DNA of 64,000 nt from Cordilura impudica (taxonomy: Eukaryota > Arthropoda > Insecta > Diptera > Scathophagidae), in assembly GCA_963682025.1 (NCBI GenBank), contig OY821519.1, positions 137,578,094 to 137,642,093 of the forward strand. The letters are read 5' to 3'. Positions 35,247-47,468 of the stretch are shown here, one piece after another. The notes under the pieces are model-generated. The model was given only the letters and a program-made list of their open reading frames with translations. It searched no databases and was not told where the DNA came from. The translations under genes were made by a program, and so were the position numbers. Within the stretch, counting starts at the first letter, position 1; every line of letters begins with the position of its first letter.

Positions 35247-36141
35247 CCCTTTTACGACTAATGGGATATATATGTCCCATTTTTATTTTTTCTTATATTT
35301 TCCAAATTTTCCAACCGATTTTTTTAAAGCTGACTTGAGAGGATAGTTTTAGCTTTCAGACCATACCAAAAAAAGTTGGCACATGTATTCCCAGGACCAA
35401 CGATGGTGACCCCCAAAGTTTGAAAATTGTATTTTTTTTTTATATCATATTTGGATGTCACTAACGTTATTGAACAGAAAACATTAAAATTTTGTTATAA
35501 CATGCACCAGTATTTATGGTTTTCAAAAATATCAAAATATTTGGAATCGGTTTATTATTCAGCAAAATTAAGTATGGGACATATATGTCCAATTGGTCGT
35601 CAATGGTAATAAGATCTTTTATAATTTTATATTTTTATAAAATTAAAAAAATTCACAATATTAAGTCGACAATTAATTAAACTATTCAGACTATTAAATA
35701 TAAAGAATTAAACATCTCAAAAATACAAAATCAATTATGGTAACCTTCGAAGCAGTTACAGCTTTTTGTAAAACAAAAAGGTTTTTCACAAAAGAAGCGA
35801 TTTTCCTTTCCATTTTTAGTACAAACTAAAAAAGTAGTAATCGATTCTCTGTGATCTATATTTAAAAATTAACAACAAATACAAAATCAAAGCTTCAGTT
35901 ATTTATGTAAAAAATTAAAACAAAAATCACTGACTTGCTTTGAGCGGAGTAAATTAGTTGCTAATTTTAACCGTTGGCGACCAATGGGATATATATGTCC
36001 CATGGATTTTTTCCTTAAAGGAATTTTGAAAAAATATTTTTGACGACACTTTTGTTTACAAATGTTGGGTCGTTAAGTACGAATCCACAAAAAAAAAAAA
36101 AAAAAAAAATTTCCAGCAGTTTAGGTTCGGTCGTGAAAGGG
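35247..36141. mobile_element. Non-autonomous piggyBac-like element
   Basis: The left end CCCTTTTACGACTAATGGGA and the inverse right end CCCTTTCACGACCGAACC are flanked by TTAG (35243-35246) and TTAA (36142-36145), consistent with the piggyBac TTAA target with one mutated base. Sub-terminal copies of GGGATATATATGTCCCAT (a near-palindrome) occur at about 35263, 35573 and 35986. No transposase is recognisable inside. Confidence 0.75.
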
Positions 36142-36334
36142 TTAAAAAAATTAATAGTGATTTAGTAGTTGAAATAAAAGGATCAAAAATTTAGGGTCAG
36201 ATGTTTTTTATTAAAAATAAAATATTTCATCACATATTTTATTATATATTTTCATAGAAATGGGACGCTGAAAGCATTGAACACCTGAAAAACGTGCTAT
36301 TATTAAAAAAAATGGGTTGTGGTGATAATAAAGC

Positions 36335-36961
36335 GTTTTGAGTTTGCTAAAATTCATTTAGAATGGCCAGCCGAAAAGCTGAGAAATGTTCTTTGGACAG
36401 ATGAATACAAGGTTGTTTTATTTGGAGGCAAAGGATCGTGTTCTTACGTCGGAAGAGCATTAACGCTGAATTCAACCAAAAACAACAAAATCCATTAAAC
36501 GTGGTGGTTCTAGCACTATGGTATAGGGGTGCTTTTCCCACTATGGAGTAGGATCCATATTTTTTATCAGAACAATCATGGATAAGACAGTTTACGTTAA
36601 TATCCTCCAGGAAGTCATGCTAGCATATGTTTCTGAGGAAATGCCGCTGGTTTGGATCTTGCAGCAAGACAATGACCCGAAGCATACCAACAAACTTGCA
36701 AATAAGTGGTTTCAGGACAATAAAATAATCGCGATGGAATGGCCACTACAGTCCCCAGATCTAAATCCAATCGAGAATTTATGGACAGATGTAAAGAATG
36801 GAGTATACCAAATACAGCTAACCAGTAACGAAGACCTTTGGATGTCTGCTCAGCAAATCCGGAACACTACTTCGAAGAAGAGGTGCCTAAATCTGGTGAA
36901 ATCGATGCAAAAACGTTGTGCAGAGGTTATTGCCGATAATGGGCATGCAACAAAATATTAA
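36335..36961 (+). pseudogene. Tc1-like transposase (DD34E type), C-terminal two thirds
   Basis: The order of motifs is AKIHLEWPAEKLRNVLWTDE with the first Asp, a degraded middle with stops and frameshifts (36440-36575), and an uninterrupted end from MDKTVYVNILQEVM. The end includes WILQQDNDPKHTNKLA (second Asp) and WPLQSPDLNPIENLWTDVK (catalytic Glu in IENLW), stopping at 36961. The N-terminal DNA-binding domain is not readable. The wording is that of animal Tc1 transposases. Terminal repeats were not resolved. Confidence 0.88.
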
Positions 36962-37261
36962 TTTCAATATGAGAAGATATCATAAAAATACTGATTCAAA
37001 ATTATTGAATTATTTTTATATTTCATTGGTTTAAGTATTTATATTTAAATACAATAAGAACTGTAGTGCTATTTTTTTACTGAGTGCTTTTCAAGTTGTT
37101 TTAAACAAGTTGAAAATTTGTTATAAAATGCAAAAACCAAATCAACAGTTTGTTATTTAATATTATTTCAAAGTCTTGTAAGTATCTTATGACAAGTATT
37201 CAATGAAATCACTTTGGCGTTTTTACAAATATCTAACAAGAACTTTTTTCTCCTTGTGCTA

Positions 37262-37465
37262 TTTTATTTACCGCAGCTGTACGTGTTAGTAGGAAATTTA
37301 GATGTATTTTACTCCAAAAAAATGTAACAGATGGTGCACATCTGTAAATATTGTGAACATCTGCAAAGAAATACTTTTGAAATGGTATATTTTTTGTCAA
37401 CATCGATTGGTAATTGAAGGTGTACAGTAAGTCACAAGAAATCGCCTTGCTTATTATTATAGATC
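37262..37465 (-). mobile_element. Helitron-like element, 5' fragment
   Basis: On the minus strand it starts TCTATAATAATAAGCAAGGC, continues CGATTTCTTGTGAC and GATGTGCACCATCTGTTAC, and reaches CCTACTAACACGTAC. This matches the first 200 bases of the complete copy at 54876-55212. The 3' hairpin is missing at this site. Confidence 0.65.
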
Positions 37466-37536
37466 AAAGCGAAAATGTATGTATGTATGTTTGCTTGAAG
37501 ATCAAAGCGAAAATGTATGTATGTATGTTTGCTTGA
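37461..37536. repeat. Two tandem 38-bp units
   Basis: AGATCAAAGCGAAAATGTAT plus a GTATGTATGTTTGCTTGA tail occurs twice, offset by 38 bases. A GTAT microsatellite lies inside each unit. Confidence 0.9.
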
Positions 37537-37559
37537 AACTTAAATCTTTCAGAAATTTT

Positions 37560-38130
37560 TATAGAGTCTTACCTTGTATCTGTAAGGAACTATAGGCTAT
37601 ATATTTTTTGTTATTTTTAGTGGACGTGGCACCTCCCATACAAAGTGAATTTTTAATATTATAAATATTGAGTATTATGACAGGGAAAGCTTTGGAAATT
37701 TGTATGAGGTCACCTATTTGTAATGTTACTGACATTACTATGCCTAAAATGGATGGGATCGGATAATTGGGCGTGGCACCTACCATACAAAAGATATATT
37801 CAATATCATATATCTCGAGCACTATGACAGAGACAGCTTTGCAAATTTGTCTGAGCTCGTCTATTACTAATGTAGTCAGACAAAAAATTGGCGGAATCGG
37901 ACAAAGGGGCGTGGCGCTCCCATACAAGATATATATTAGATGTCAAGATATTCATGTGATCAGTCGAACAAAAATGGGCATTATCGAAGCAGTAGGCGTG
38001 GCACCACCTTGACATTATGTACGATAAGGAATATGTACGGAATAGGAATATTGGGCGTGGCACCTTTTATATCAAATATATGAAGTACTTTGAAAGCGAA
38101 AGTCTTTAAACTTTTGACAAGTATTTTAAT
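37560..38130. repeat. Degenerate tandem repeat with GGGCGTGGCACC motif
   Basis: GGCGTGGC followed by a short CCCATACAA-like block occurs at about 37624, 37769, 37907, 37993 and 38053. Units of roughly 90-145 bases between them also share GACAG(A/G)GA(C/A)AGCTTTG and GGAATCGG. Drosophila DINE-1-type elements carry CCACGCCC repeats of this sort, so this may be the body of a related element. Short open frames on both strands are by-products. Confidence 0.6.
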
Positions 38131-39773
38131 TACCACTGTGAGTAATCGTGGAAAAATGGACGGAATCGTAAAATTCAAAAATCGACAAAAGTCAAAAATC
38201 GGCAAAACCGAAAATCATGAAAAACGAAAATCGCCAAAAACAAAAATCTTTAAAATAAAAAAAATATTAAACGATATTCTAAATTCAAGGCCAATCATTA
38301 AATGATGCCAGATTTACTTTGAAAAATTAAATTTTTTTTCTCAAGGGCAGCTTGCTCCAGAGTAGGATTGCCGAAAAATTTTATAGTTTTTGCACCGAAC
38401 AAAAAAAAAAACAAAAAATATTGTATATCAGCAAGCATTGATAACTAATACACAGTGGTTCAAAACCAAAAAAAAGTGGTAATAAGTCTGGAACTTCTAA
38501 ACTATTGCTTGGATGGGAATACTATATTCTAGGCGATAGTAGTCAAGGATATAGGCTTTCAAAATATTTATTTTTGAGATACCCTGTTGTAACACAGGGT
38601 GAGCTACAGGGTGCCAAAGTCGACCACCTCGAGGTGGAAAATGCTTTCAAAGCTTGTAACTTTTATAGATATGAATTGATTTTTACGTTTTTTAAATTTT
38701 TCCAATAACCATTAAATTATTAACAAAAAACATGCTTATACTACCTAGTTATCGCTTATGGTTTAAAAAATATTTGATTTTAAAAATCAACATTTGAACT
38801 TTTCACCAAATTCTGTCTTGGTTTTTCGCAAATAACATTTTTACTAAAATAGGTAAAAAAAATCTAAAAATATGTGGCAATAGCCAGTACTTTTCAAAAA
38901 AAATACGTTGAAGTATCTTTTGAATTATTTCAAACCGTTTAGTCAGCACAAAATCTTAAAATTGACTTTTTGAATCAGCATCTAAAGATTGCAAATTTTT
39001 GCCAAAAAATACCCTTCATTCTTTCACTTTTTTCTCACAACCTTGGTAAAACATGTATATATTTTTCTACATATTTTAAAAGAATATGCTTCAAGAATGG
39101 TTGTAAGTGAAATTTTTAATATTTTTGGACATGCACCCTACGTCCAGCATTGGACGAAATTGGGCAATTTTTTAAAAAAAAAACTAAGTTTTAAAAGTTA
39201 ATACAAAAATATCCGCTCGATTTCTTCAAATATGTCACCGCAGTATTAAAGCCCCAAATATTTTTATTTATTTGCCGCAATAAAATTCACTGCCATTACA
39301 TAAACGTGGTCAGGAGGGCTTAAATGGTGAAAAAAGTCAAATTTTCATACGAATTTTTTTTGTTAACATAAAAAACATATCAAGATTAGTTATTTTTATA
39401 TCTTGTTTATTGATTCAGAACGACATTTAAATTATATAAAACACTTTAAAAAACCATTTTGATAACATTAATAGTTTTTGAGATATATATATTCAAATTT
39501 CAGAAAAAAATATAGAAAAACTATGGTTTTTCGTTTTTTTTTGGTTTTTTTGGTAAAGTGTTCCCAAAATTTTTGAATTTTACTTATTTTTATATATATT
39601 ATTAAAGAAGACATATCTATCTATTCAACGATATATAACATGTCTATCAAATTTATTGCAACATGCTCAAATAATGACCCCAAACCACACTCCACAGGCA
39701 AAAATTTAGCTATTTCTCTATTTGTTCATATAAATGGTCATTTACATAGTGAATGACATATTTATACCCTATA

Positions 39774-40138
39774 CCACTATGTGGTTTGGGTATAATGACT
39801 TTGTGATCCCTTTGACCCCATATAGAACTGCTTCCCGATCTTCACTTAAATCTATTAAACAACAAAAATATTGCACTGATTCTTCTCAAAGTTTGTTTGT
39901 ATATATTTTTGCAAAATACAAGAGACTTTACCAAACATGATCAGGATCGGTCCATTTTTGGACCTAGTCCCTGTATAGATATAGCCTCCGATATGAACTT
40001 TTTCATATTTGCAGCCAAAAAAATTAATAAAAATCCCACTCAAATTTGGTTTTTGCTTATTTTCAATGTCCAGTTAGTTGGGCCTAAGAGATAGGGTTTC
40101 TAAACGCATGGTATAGGGTATCGTATTTTCTTACTTGT
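39774..40138 (-). mobile_element. DINE-1-like R2 insertion in the left arm
   Basis: Begins ATACCCTATACCACTATGTG and ends GTATCGTATTTTCTTACTTG, the inverse of the R2 layout. It is absent at the matching point of the right arm (near 41690), where GACATATTTTTTTATTG is continuous on the complement. It is internally deleted compared with the 790-base copies at 19078-20652. It inserted after the giant inverted repeat formed. Confidence 0.85.
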
Positions 40139-40404
40139 TTTTTGTTGTTTTTTGGTAAAGGGTTGCATACGTTTTTATTACTTCAAATAATTTTATACAT
40201 CTTTTCAAAGAAGGTATAATTATAAGTTAATGGTGTATGAAATATTTACCTAATGAGTTTCAACAGATCATAAAATTGCCCGCAACTCTGATGCTGATTT
40301 TATAAAAAAAAACAGGTAAAAAGCCAATGCCTAAGATATTTTCATTATTAAATAAAAAATATAACAAAATTTTTTTTAATGAGTATTTTTTTATTTGTTT
40401 TTTA

Positions 40405-41541
40405 CTAGTTATTTTCTTCAAAACAATCAGAAATATCAAAAGGTAAAAGATGTTTTATATCCATAGCTTCGGAATCATCATTTTCTATTTCAAGAGTTAT
40501 TTTTGGTAACCATTTTGTTCTTATGGAGTATATTACTGGCTCTGATGATATCAATAAATATTCCATTAAATCGGAATTTTGGGCTTCTTTGCTACATTTT
40601 CTTGTATTAAAAAGTCTAAAGTGTTTGACATCTCTGTTTCTAGCTTCTTGTGCTTCTTCAGTCAGTTCTCCCAAGGGCAGGATGCTATTTTGTATTATTT
40701 CTTTCCCATGAGCTAATATTTTGTGTACAGTTGGTGTCATTGGCCTCCAAGGATATAAGTTCATTATTAATTCCTTAGTTCCACTAGCATATATTTTCAA
40801 TTTCTCCGCATTAATTTGTTGTTAACTATTAATGACAGCTAATATTACTTTAAACCGTGCGATTAAAGCCGTGTCAATGCCAGTAATCAAAGAAATAGTT
40901 TCGGGATCTTCAAAGAAACGTCTTGCTGTATTACCATCATTTGAACTTCCATAGCCACAAAGAGGCTTATCGATAATTAGACCAAGTTGCATTTTAAATT
41001 CATCCTGAATTCTTTTCTTCTCAGTTTTTCGTATGTCGTGTAGATCAGTATTATTTTTAACTGGTATATTTTCTTGTCCTGGAATTTGCCGGTATTTTAG
41101 ATCATATGCGAGATGCAAGCAATATTCCATAAATCGTATTCTTGCATGAAGTGGTGATATTCCAAATTTTAAAGCATTTTCATTAATAGGAATTTCATCA
41201 CAACTGTTATGAAATTCTGAACTTTTCTTTCCACATATATTACATTTCCAAGTAGATGTTATATCTGTAACGGCATTGGCTAATTTCCCATCAATCATTG
41301 TAAAAAGTGGTTGAAATAACACTTTAATGACACTTCCAGATATTTCCACAAAAACTGGAGACAATCTCGAAATTTCCTGATTTATTGAACTCACTAAGCT
41401 TTGTGTTGTAATTTTGTCTTCCTTTGTGTACTCAAATCGGATTGGCCGACATAGAAACTTAGATCCGGGTGTTAAATTACTCAATATGTCCTGATATTCT
41501 CTCTCACTAGAAGAAGAACTTGTCTCATTATATAGCCTCAA
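40405..41541 (-). pseudogene. Transib transposase, N-terminally truncated, one stop
   Basis: One frame runs from about 41541 to 40405 with a single TAA at 40822-40824. Visible motifs are KFLCRPIRFEYTKEDK, FTMIDGKLANAVTDITSTWK (second catalytic Asp), CNICGKKSS (zinc pair), FGISPLHARIRFMEYCLHLA, GLIIDKPLCGYGSSNDGN, TVHKILAHGKEII (His pair) and LTEEAQEARNRDV (catalytic Glu). The first catalytic Asp block (WG-DGSSG in the other copies) is missing because the frame meets the inverted-repeat arm near 41550. It cannot encode an active enzyme, so movement of this element would need a transposase supplied by another copy. It differs from the 47469-49490 protein throughout. Confidence 0.88.
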
Positions 41542-43060
41542 TATATAGCAATTTTATGATCAGTTGAAACTCATTAGGTAAATATTTCATACACCATTAA
41601 CTTATAATTATACCTTCTTTGAAAAGATATATAAAATTATTTGAAGTAATAAAAACGTATGCAACCCTTTATCAAAAAACAATAAAAAAATATGTCATTC
41701 ACTATGTAAATGACCATTTATATGAACAAATAGAGAAATAGCTAAATTTTTGCCTGTGGAGTGTGGTTTGGGGTCATTATTTGAGCATGTTGCAATACAT
41801 TTGATAGACATGTTATATATCGTTGAACAGATAAATATATCTTCTTTAACGATATATATAATAATAAGTAATATTCAAAAATTTTGGGAACACTTTACCA
41901 AAAAAACCAAAAAAAACGAAAAACCATAGTTTTTCTATATTTTTTTCTGAAATTTGAATATAAATATCTCAAAAACTATTCATGTTATCAAAATGATTTT
42001 TTGAAGTGTTTTAGATAATTTAAATGTCGTTCTGAATCAATAAATAAAATATAAAAATAACTAATCTTAATATGTTTTTTATGTTAACAAAAAAATTCGT
42101 ATGAAAATTTGACTTTTTTCACCATTTAAGCCCTCCTGACCACGTTTATGTAATGGCGGTGAATTTTATTGCGGCAAATAAATAAAAATATTTGGGGCTT
42201 TAATACTGCGGTGACATATTTGAAGAAATCGAGCGGATATTTTTGTATTAACTTTTAAAACTTAGTTTTTTTTTTTAAATTGCCCAATTTCGTCCAATGC
42301 TGGACGTAGGGTGCATGTCCAAAAATATTAAAAATTTCACTTACAACCATTCTTGAAGCATATTCTTTTAAAATATGTAGAAAAATATATACATGAAGGG
42401 TATTTTTTGGCAAAAATTTGCAATCTTTAGATGCTGATTCAAAAAGTCAACTTTAAGATTTTGTGCTGACTAAACGGTTTGAAATAATTCAAAAGATACT
42501 TCAACGTATTTTTTTTGAAAAGTACTGGCTATTGCCACATATTTTTAGATTTTTTTTACCTATTTTAGTAAAAATGTTATTTGCGAAAAACCAAGACAGA
42601 ATTTGGTGAAAAGTTCAAATGTTGATTTTTAAAATCAAATATTTTTTAAACCATAAGCGATAACTAGGTAGTATAAGCATGTTTTTTGTTAATAATTTAA
42701 TGGTTATTGGAAAATTTTAAAAAACGTAAAAATCAATTTATATCTATAAAAGTTACAAGCTTTGAAAGCATTTTCCACCTCGAGGTGGTCGACTTTGGCA
42801 CCCTGTAGCTCACCCTGTGTTACAACAGGGTATCTCAAAAATAAATATTTTGAAAAGCTATATCCTTGACTACTATCGCCTAGAATATACTATTCCAATC
42901 CAACCAATAGTTTAGAAGTTCCAGACTTATTACCACTTTTTTTTGGTTTTGAACCACTGTGTAATACTGCATTAATAACTAATACTGTTCGTGAACTGAA
43001 ACCTATACAAAAAAAATAAATAAACTAAATAATAACAACTCTTTAACATATTTTGTAAAC

Positions 43061-43974
43061 ATGATGAATGCACGCCAATCATCTAAGAGAACTGCAGTTG
43101 ATGCTGATTTAAGCAATCTTGGACTCCCCTTTTTATTTGAGGATGAATCAGTTTCTCGACTATGGCAATGGCTGGATAGAAAAATGACAAAACAAACAGA
43201 GAGCATTAATGAACAAATAATACAATTCTGTGCTCTTTTAAGAGAAGGTGAATCCCGTCTTGCGGAAGACATAAAAAATACGGTCAAGGAAGCAGAAGAT
43301 CGTCTCTTAAATGAGATCGATAAGAGATTTCGTGAGATAAGAGAAGAACTAAAAGATGTTACTTTAAGAGTTGCTAAACTTGAAACAGTGTCGGGTGAAA
43401 TTATAGAAATAAAAAATGAAATTAGAAAATTAAAAATTCAAATTCTAAAACATTCAAATTCAATCGTTGCATGTGATTTGCGTATTAATAGAGTTCCTTT
43501 TGGTGTTGATGAATACTTACATCTGTTATTTGATACCATTTGTAAGATTCTTAAAATTTCTACTCCGCCAGTGCAGTATATCCACCGATTGCAAAATAAA
43601 AACAACAAAAACGTTGAAAATTCCCCTGATGGTGTTATAATTGCTAGGCTAATGACTCCGTATGATAAAAATTTTGTTCTAAAAGCATTAAATGAATATA
43701 AAAAGAAACACAAGATGATAAAAATCCTTACTTTTTCATACATGAAAATCTAACCAACGGGAACTACAAAATTCTTAGAGAAGCATCTACCCTGAAGAAA
43801 CAAAAACTACTGCAATCTGCCTACTCATTTCGGGGACTTGTATATGTCAAGCGTTTGAGTACTGATAAACCATTTTGTATTGAAAACCTTGATGCCCTGA
43901 ATAATTTTTTTTGTGCTAATGATAATCTATACAATGAAAATAATGAAGTCTTACCTAATAATGTTTCTACGTAA
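43061..43974 (+). pseudogene. LINE ORF1 with coiled coil and FP25K-like end
   Basis: Starts MMNARQSSKRTAVDADLSN. Residues about 40-130 are a charged heptad-like coiled coil (EDRLLNEIDKRFREIREELK). It is followed by an RNA-binding-like stretch (CDLRINRVPFGVDEYLHLLF). Near 43735 the frame shifts by one base; the other frame continues FIHENLTNGNYKILREAS, LKKQKLLQSAYSFRGLVYVK and ends at TAA 43972-43974. The last block resembles the FP25K-type C-terminal domain found in ORF1 of several insect LINEs. ORF1 proteins bind the element RNA as trimers; that role is inferred from the family. Confidence 0.75.
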
Positions 43975-44180
43975 CCTGTTACCTCTGTATGCCAATTTTT
44001 TAACTTTTATTGTAATTCCTTCTTACATTTTTATTAATTTCTATAATTTTAATTTTCTCAAATTTAAATTAATTTATATATTTTTTAGTTATTCTATCAA
44101 CAACTTTATTTATATTAAAATATATTGCGTTGCGTTTAGGATTGGTTTTTATTGTGACTCTAATTTTATATTTTATTTGA

Positions 44181-46417
44181 ATGAATAATCGAAACAATTT
44201 AAGAGCGAATTCCAATGACGTAACAATTAACATGGAGAAAATACTTGCCAAACAGAAAAACGGTGTTCAAATTTGTCACTTAAATGCTCAGAGCTTAAAG
44301 CCTAAAATTGATGAATTCAGATGGACCTTTGAGAACCCGAATGTTGATATTGTATGCGTCTCGGAGACATGGTTAGATAAGTCAACCCCGGATGGGCTTA
44401 TAACTTTACAGGGCTATAAAATATTTAGATCGGATAGATTGACTGGAGGTGGAGGTGGTGTTGCAATATATGTAAGAAGTAATATATCATGTAATTATTG
44501 CTCTAAAAATGCAGCAACGGACAAAATCGAGTATATTTTTCTTGAAATTTCATCTTTAGGAAGAAAGATGTTGGTTGGTTGTGTATATAGGCCAAACAAC
44601 ACTATTGATTATACTGGTTTCATCATAAAAATTGAAACTTTAATCATGCCATACAACGACGTGGTAATAGCAGGAGACTTTAATTCTAATCTTCTAACTG
44701 AATCCTCGTTCCGGGACCATATGCAATCGATAGGTCTTACACCGACTAACACTACATTACCTACTCACTTCACGAAATATAATAGCACGCTACTGCACCT
44801 TTTGTTCGTGGGTGATACATCTAAAATATTACTTTATGATCAAATTTCTGCATCATACTTCTCCAAACATGATCTGGTTTTTGTATCATATGACTTCTTA
44901 CTCGATCAAAGAGATCAAACTTATTCTTATCGCGATTTTAAAAACATAAATTATGCCCTTCTTAATGAGAACTATCTTCGAGTTAATTGGAATAGAATCT
45001 GCGACTTGATTTCTGTTGATGACCAACTATCGTTCCTAGAGTATAATATTCTGAAGCTTTATGATGAAGCAGTCCCTTTGAGGACAAAAACAATTTCGGC
45101 AAAAAAACCGTGGTTCAATTTTTCTATTCTAAATTCAATACAACGAAGGGATTTAGCATACTCTAGATGGAAGCGTTTTAAAACACCAGAACTAAAAGTT
45201 GAATTTCGTTCTGCCCGGAGGGATGCTAATAATCGAATTAGAATGGCCAAAACTGAGTATTACTCTAAGCGATTCGGTACCGCCCTTGAATCCAAACACA
45301 CCTGGAAAACTATTAGGGACATTGGTATTGGAAATATGGATAAAAGCATGAACTGCTCCGTTAATGTTGATGAACTCAACAACATATTTACTAATACTTC
45401 GCTTTTTGTAGCGACGGACAATATGGCACAAAGCGAAAATTCTCTTTATAATGACAATGATACGCTTGACCAGGACATACATATTTGAATTTTCATGTGT
45501 CAATCAATTTGATGATTTCTCTAGTTGTTCTCAAATAAAATCCAATGCAATAGGATATGATAATCTTGATCCTAAGTTCATCAGAATAATTCTGCCATCT
45601 ATATTGCCGTATATTACTCATTTATTTAATACCATCATCACAACTAGCTGTTTTCCTTCGAAATGGAAGCATGCGAAATTAATTCCAGTCCCTAAATCAA
45701 ACAGTGAGTACCGGCCAATATCTATCTTAAGTTTTCTTTCAAAAGCTTTAGAAAAAAATTTACACCACCAGATAAGTGTTCACGTTTATGAAAATCACCT
45801 AATGTCTGACCGACAGTCAGGTTTCCGACCTAATCACAGCTGTGTAACTGCTTTAATTGACGTATCGGAGAGTATAAGGCGTGAACTAGATGATGGTAAG
45901 ATTAACTTCTTGGTGCTACTCGATCACTCCAAGGCTTTTGACACAGTTAACCATCAAATATTATTATGTACTAAGCTAAGGTCACATTTTAAATTTTCAT
46001 CAACATCATCACAACTTGTATCATCTTACCTCACTAACCGCATTCAGTCGGTATGTTTAAACGGCATTGAGTTCAATCCCCTTACACTAACAAGAGGCGT
46101 ACCTCAGGGATCTGTTCTGGGGCCACTACTTTTTTCTATTTATGCTAATGATTTGCCACAACATTTGTCTCACTGCAAGATTCACATGTATGCAGACGAT
46201 GTACAATTGTATTTAAGTAGTCCAGTTCAATCTATCAGAGAAAACGTTAAAAAACTCAATTATGATTTAAACAACATATCTTGTTGGGCATCAGCAAACG
46301 GCCTGTGTTTAAATCCAAGAAAATCCAAATGTATCATAATTCACAAAAAAAAACGTTAAATCCAATCATTCAAGCTGACATCATTATAAACAACGAGAAA
46401 ATTGATATTGTACGAAC
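44181..46417 (+). pseudogene. LINE ORF2: endonuclease and reverse transcriptase, 5' part
   Basis: An ATG at 44181 opens an apurinic-like endonuclease: CHLNAQSLKPK, VCVSETWLD, GGGVAIYVRS, VVIAGDFNSN and ASYFSKHDLVF. The usual SDH triad residue Asp is Lys here (SKH), and the preceding LLDLIF-type block reads LLHLLF, so cleavage is probably lost. Near 45480 a frameshift leads into reverse transcriptase: EYRPISILSFLSKALEK, DRQSGFRPNHSC, LLDHSKAFDTVNHQILL, RGVPQGSVLGPLLFSIYAND and an intact MYADDVQLYL box. A second frameshift lies in an A-run at about 46350. The frame is then cut at IDIVRT by the Transib insertion at 46418. Confidence 0.88.
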
Positions 46418-46452
46418 CACTGTGGCTCAAATTTTGATTTCATTGGCCAAAA
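46418..46452 (+). repeat. Left terminal inverted repeat of the Transib
   Basis: CACTGTGGCTC then an AT-rich step and TTTCATTGGCCAAAA; position 4 is T where the right end has A. Confidence 0.9.
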
Positions 46453-47468
46453 GTCAAATTTTTTTTGTCATCGATTTTTAAAATTTTTACTCCTTTTTGT
46501 AGCTTATATATCCAGATTAAGGTAGCCAAAAAATTAGGTTAAACTATTGATAATTGTGGGCGTGGCATGCTGTCAAACTCAACTGTTTTTTTTAATTCAG
46601 GTGTTTTTTTTTTGTTTTTTATCAAAAATAAATGGTTACTACTCGCAAGCTATCATCGATATTGGCCTGCGGTCTTTTTTATAATGTTAGTAGGATTATA
46701 GCCTTTAGTCTTTGTAAGTAGTCACAGTTCTAACGTTTGATATTAGGGGCGTTATGAAATATTTATGAAACCACTATATTTTTCTCAAATTTAAACTTTA
46801 GTGGAATAGAACTTCTAAAGGAAGTAAGGGAACAAGAAACGTATACCACCCGGAGAAAGGCGAATATATCCTGTTTAACCCTATACCCACGAGCCCCCGG
46901 TAGAACACTTTTTTCATTTTAATGAAATTACTCTAAAAAAATTACTCTAAAAAAAATTTTGTTTTTTTACTTTAGACTACGTAAAAGTAAAATAATTAAA
47001 TAAAATACCTGCGAAAGGGTTTATTGGCTTTGTTTTGATCAGCAAAAAAATAAGTCATAAAATGATCACAATAGGTTCTACAGTAAACAAATGATCTCTT
47101 TCTTAATTTACCTGTTGTCAAATTTAAGGGTCAACCAAGGTCATAAACAATTTTATAAGTTTGTCAATAATCGCGGCACTAAACCACTAAAGATAAAAAA
47201 CCACCCCATATTGGCGAGAAACTAATTAGTTTTACCTGATATTGAAGTCTGGATAACAAGTGCAGTTTTGTTCAATTTAAGTACTACCTGCTATGAAATT
47301 AAAGATCAATGTGTGAATAACATGTACCTAAAAATGTATAAAATGACGGATTCTATAAGGGATTACTCAATAATAAGTTAATACTTCAAGTGTACGGACG
47401 TGTATTCGCAAGTGATAAAAAGTGATAAAAAAGTGATAACAGACGCAAATAAAAATATTGAGAAAAAT

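Larger units (their letters stand above)
38451..42961 (-). mobile_element. Transib derivative with about 1.4-kb terminal inverted repeats
   Basis: Both termini begin CACAGTGGTTCAAAACC, and a perfect 5-bp duplication TAATA flanks the element (38446-38450, 42962-42966). The arms run about 38451-40277 and 41550-42961 and pair almost throughout, about 95% identical by eye. The left arm holds a later 365-base DINE-1-like insertion. The right arm lacks about 35 bases present in the left (around 39030-39065), the missing piece being bounded by CAT. The central 1.27 kb carries a truncated Transib transposase on the minus strand. Known Transib inverted repeats are usually tens of bases, so the arm length is exceptional. 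Confidence 0.92.

Noticed and set aside
37559..38305. Short open frames on both strands near GGGCGTGGC repeats
   Set aside because: They overlap each other on opposite strands, follow the tandem repeat and show no protein similarity.
43003..43287. Minus-strand frame opposite LINE ORF1
   Set aside because: Antisense shadow of the coiled-coil coding region; no independent evidence.
47400..47468. GTG upstream of the Transib ATG as start codon
   Set aside because: GTG is not a normal eukaryotic start; the ATG at 47469 is in frame and gives a typical N-terminus.
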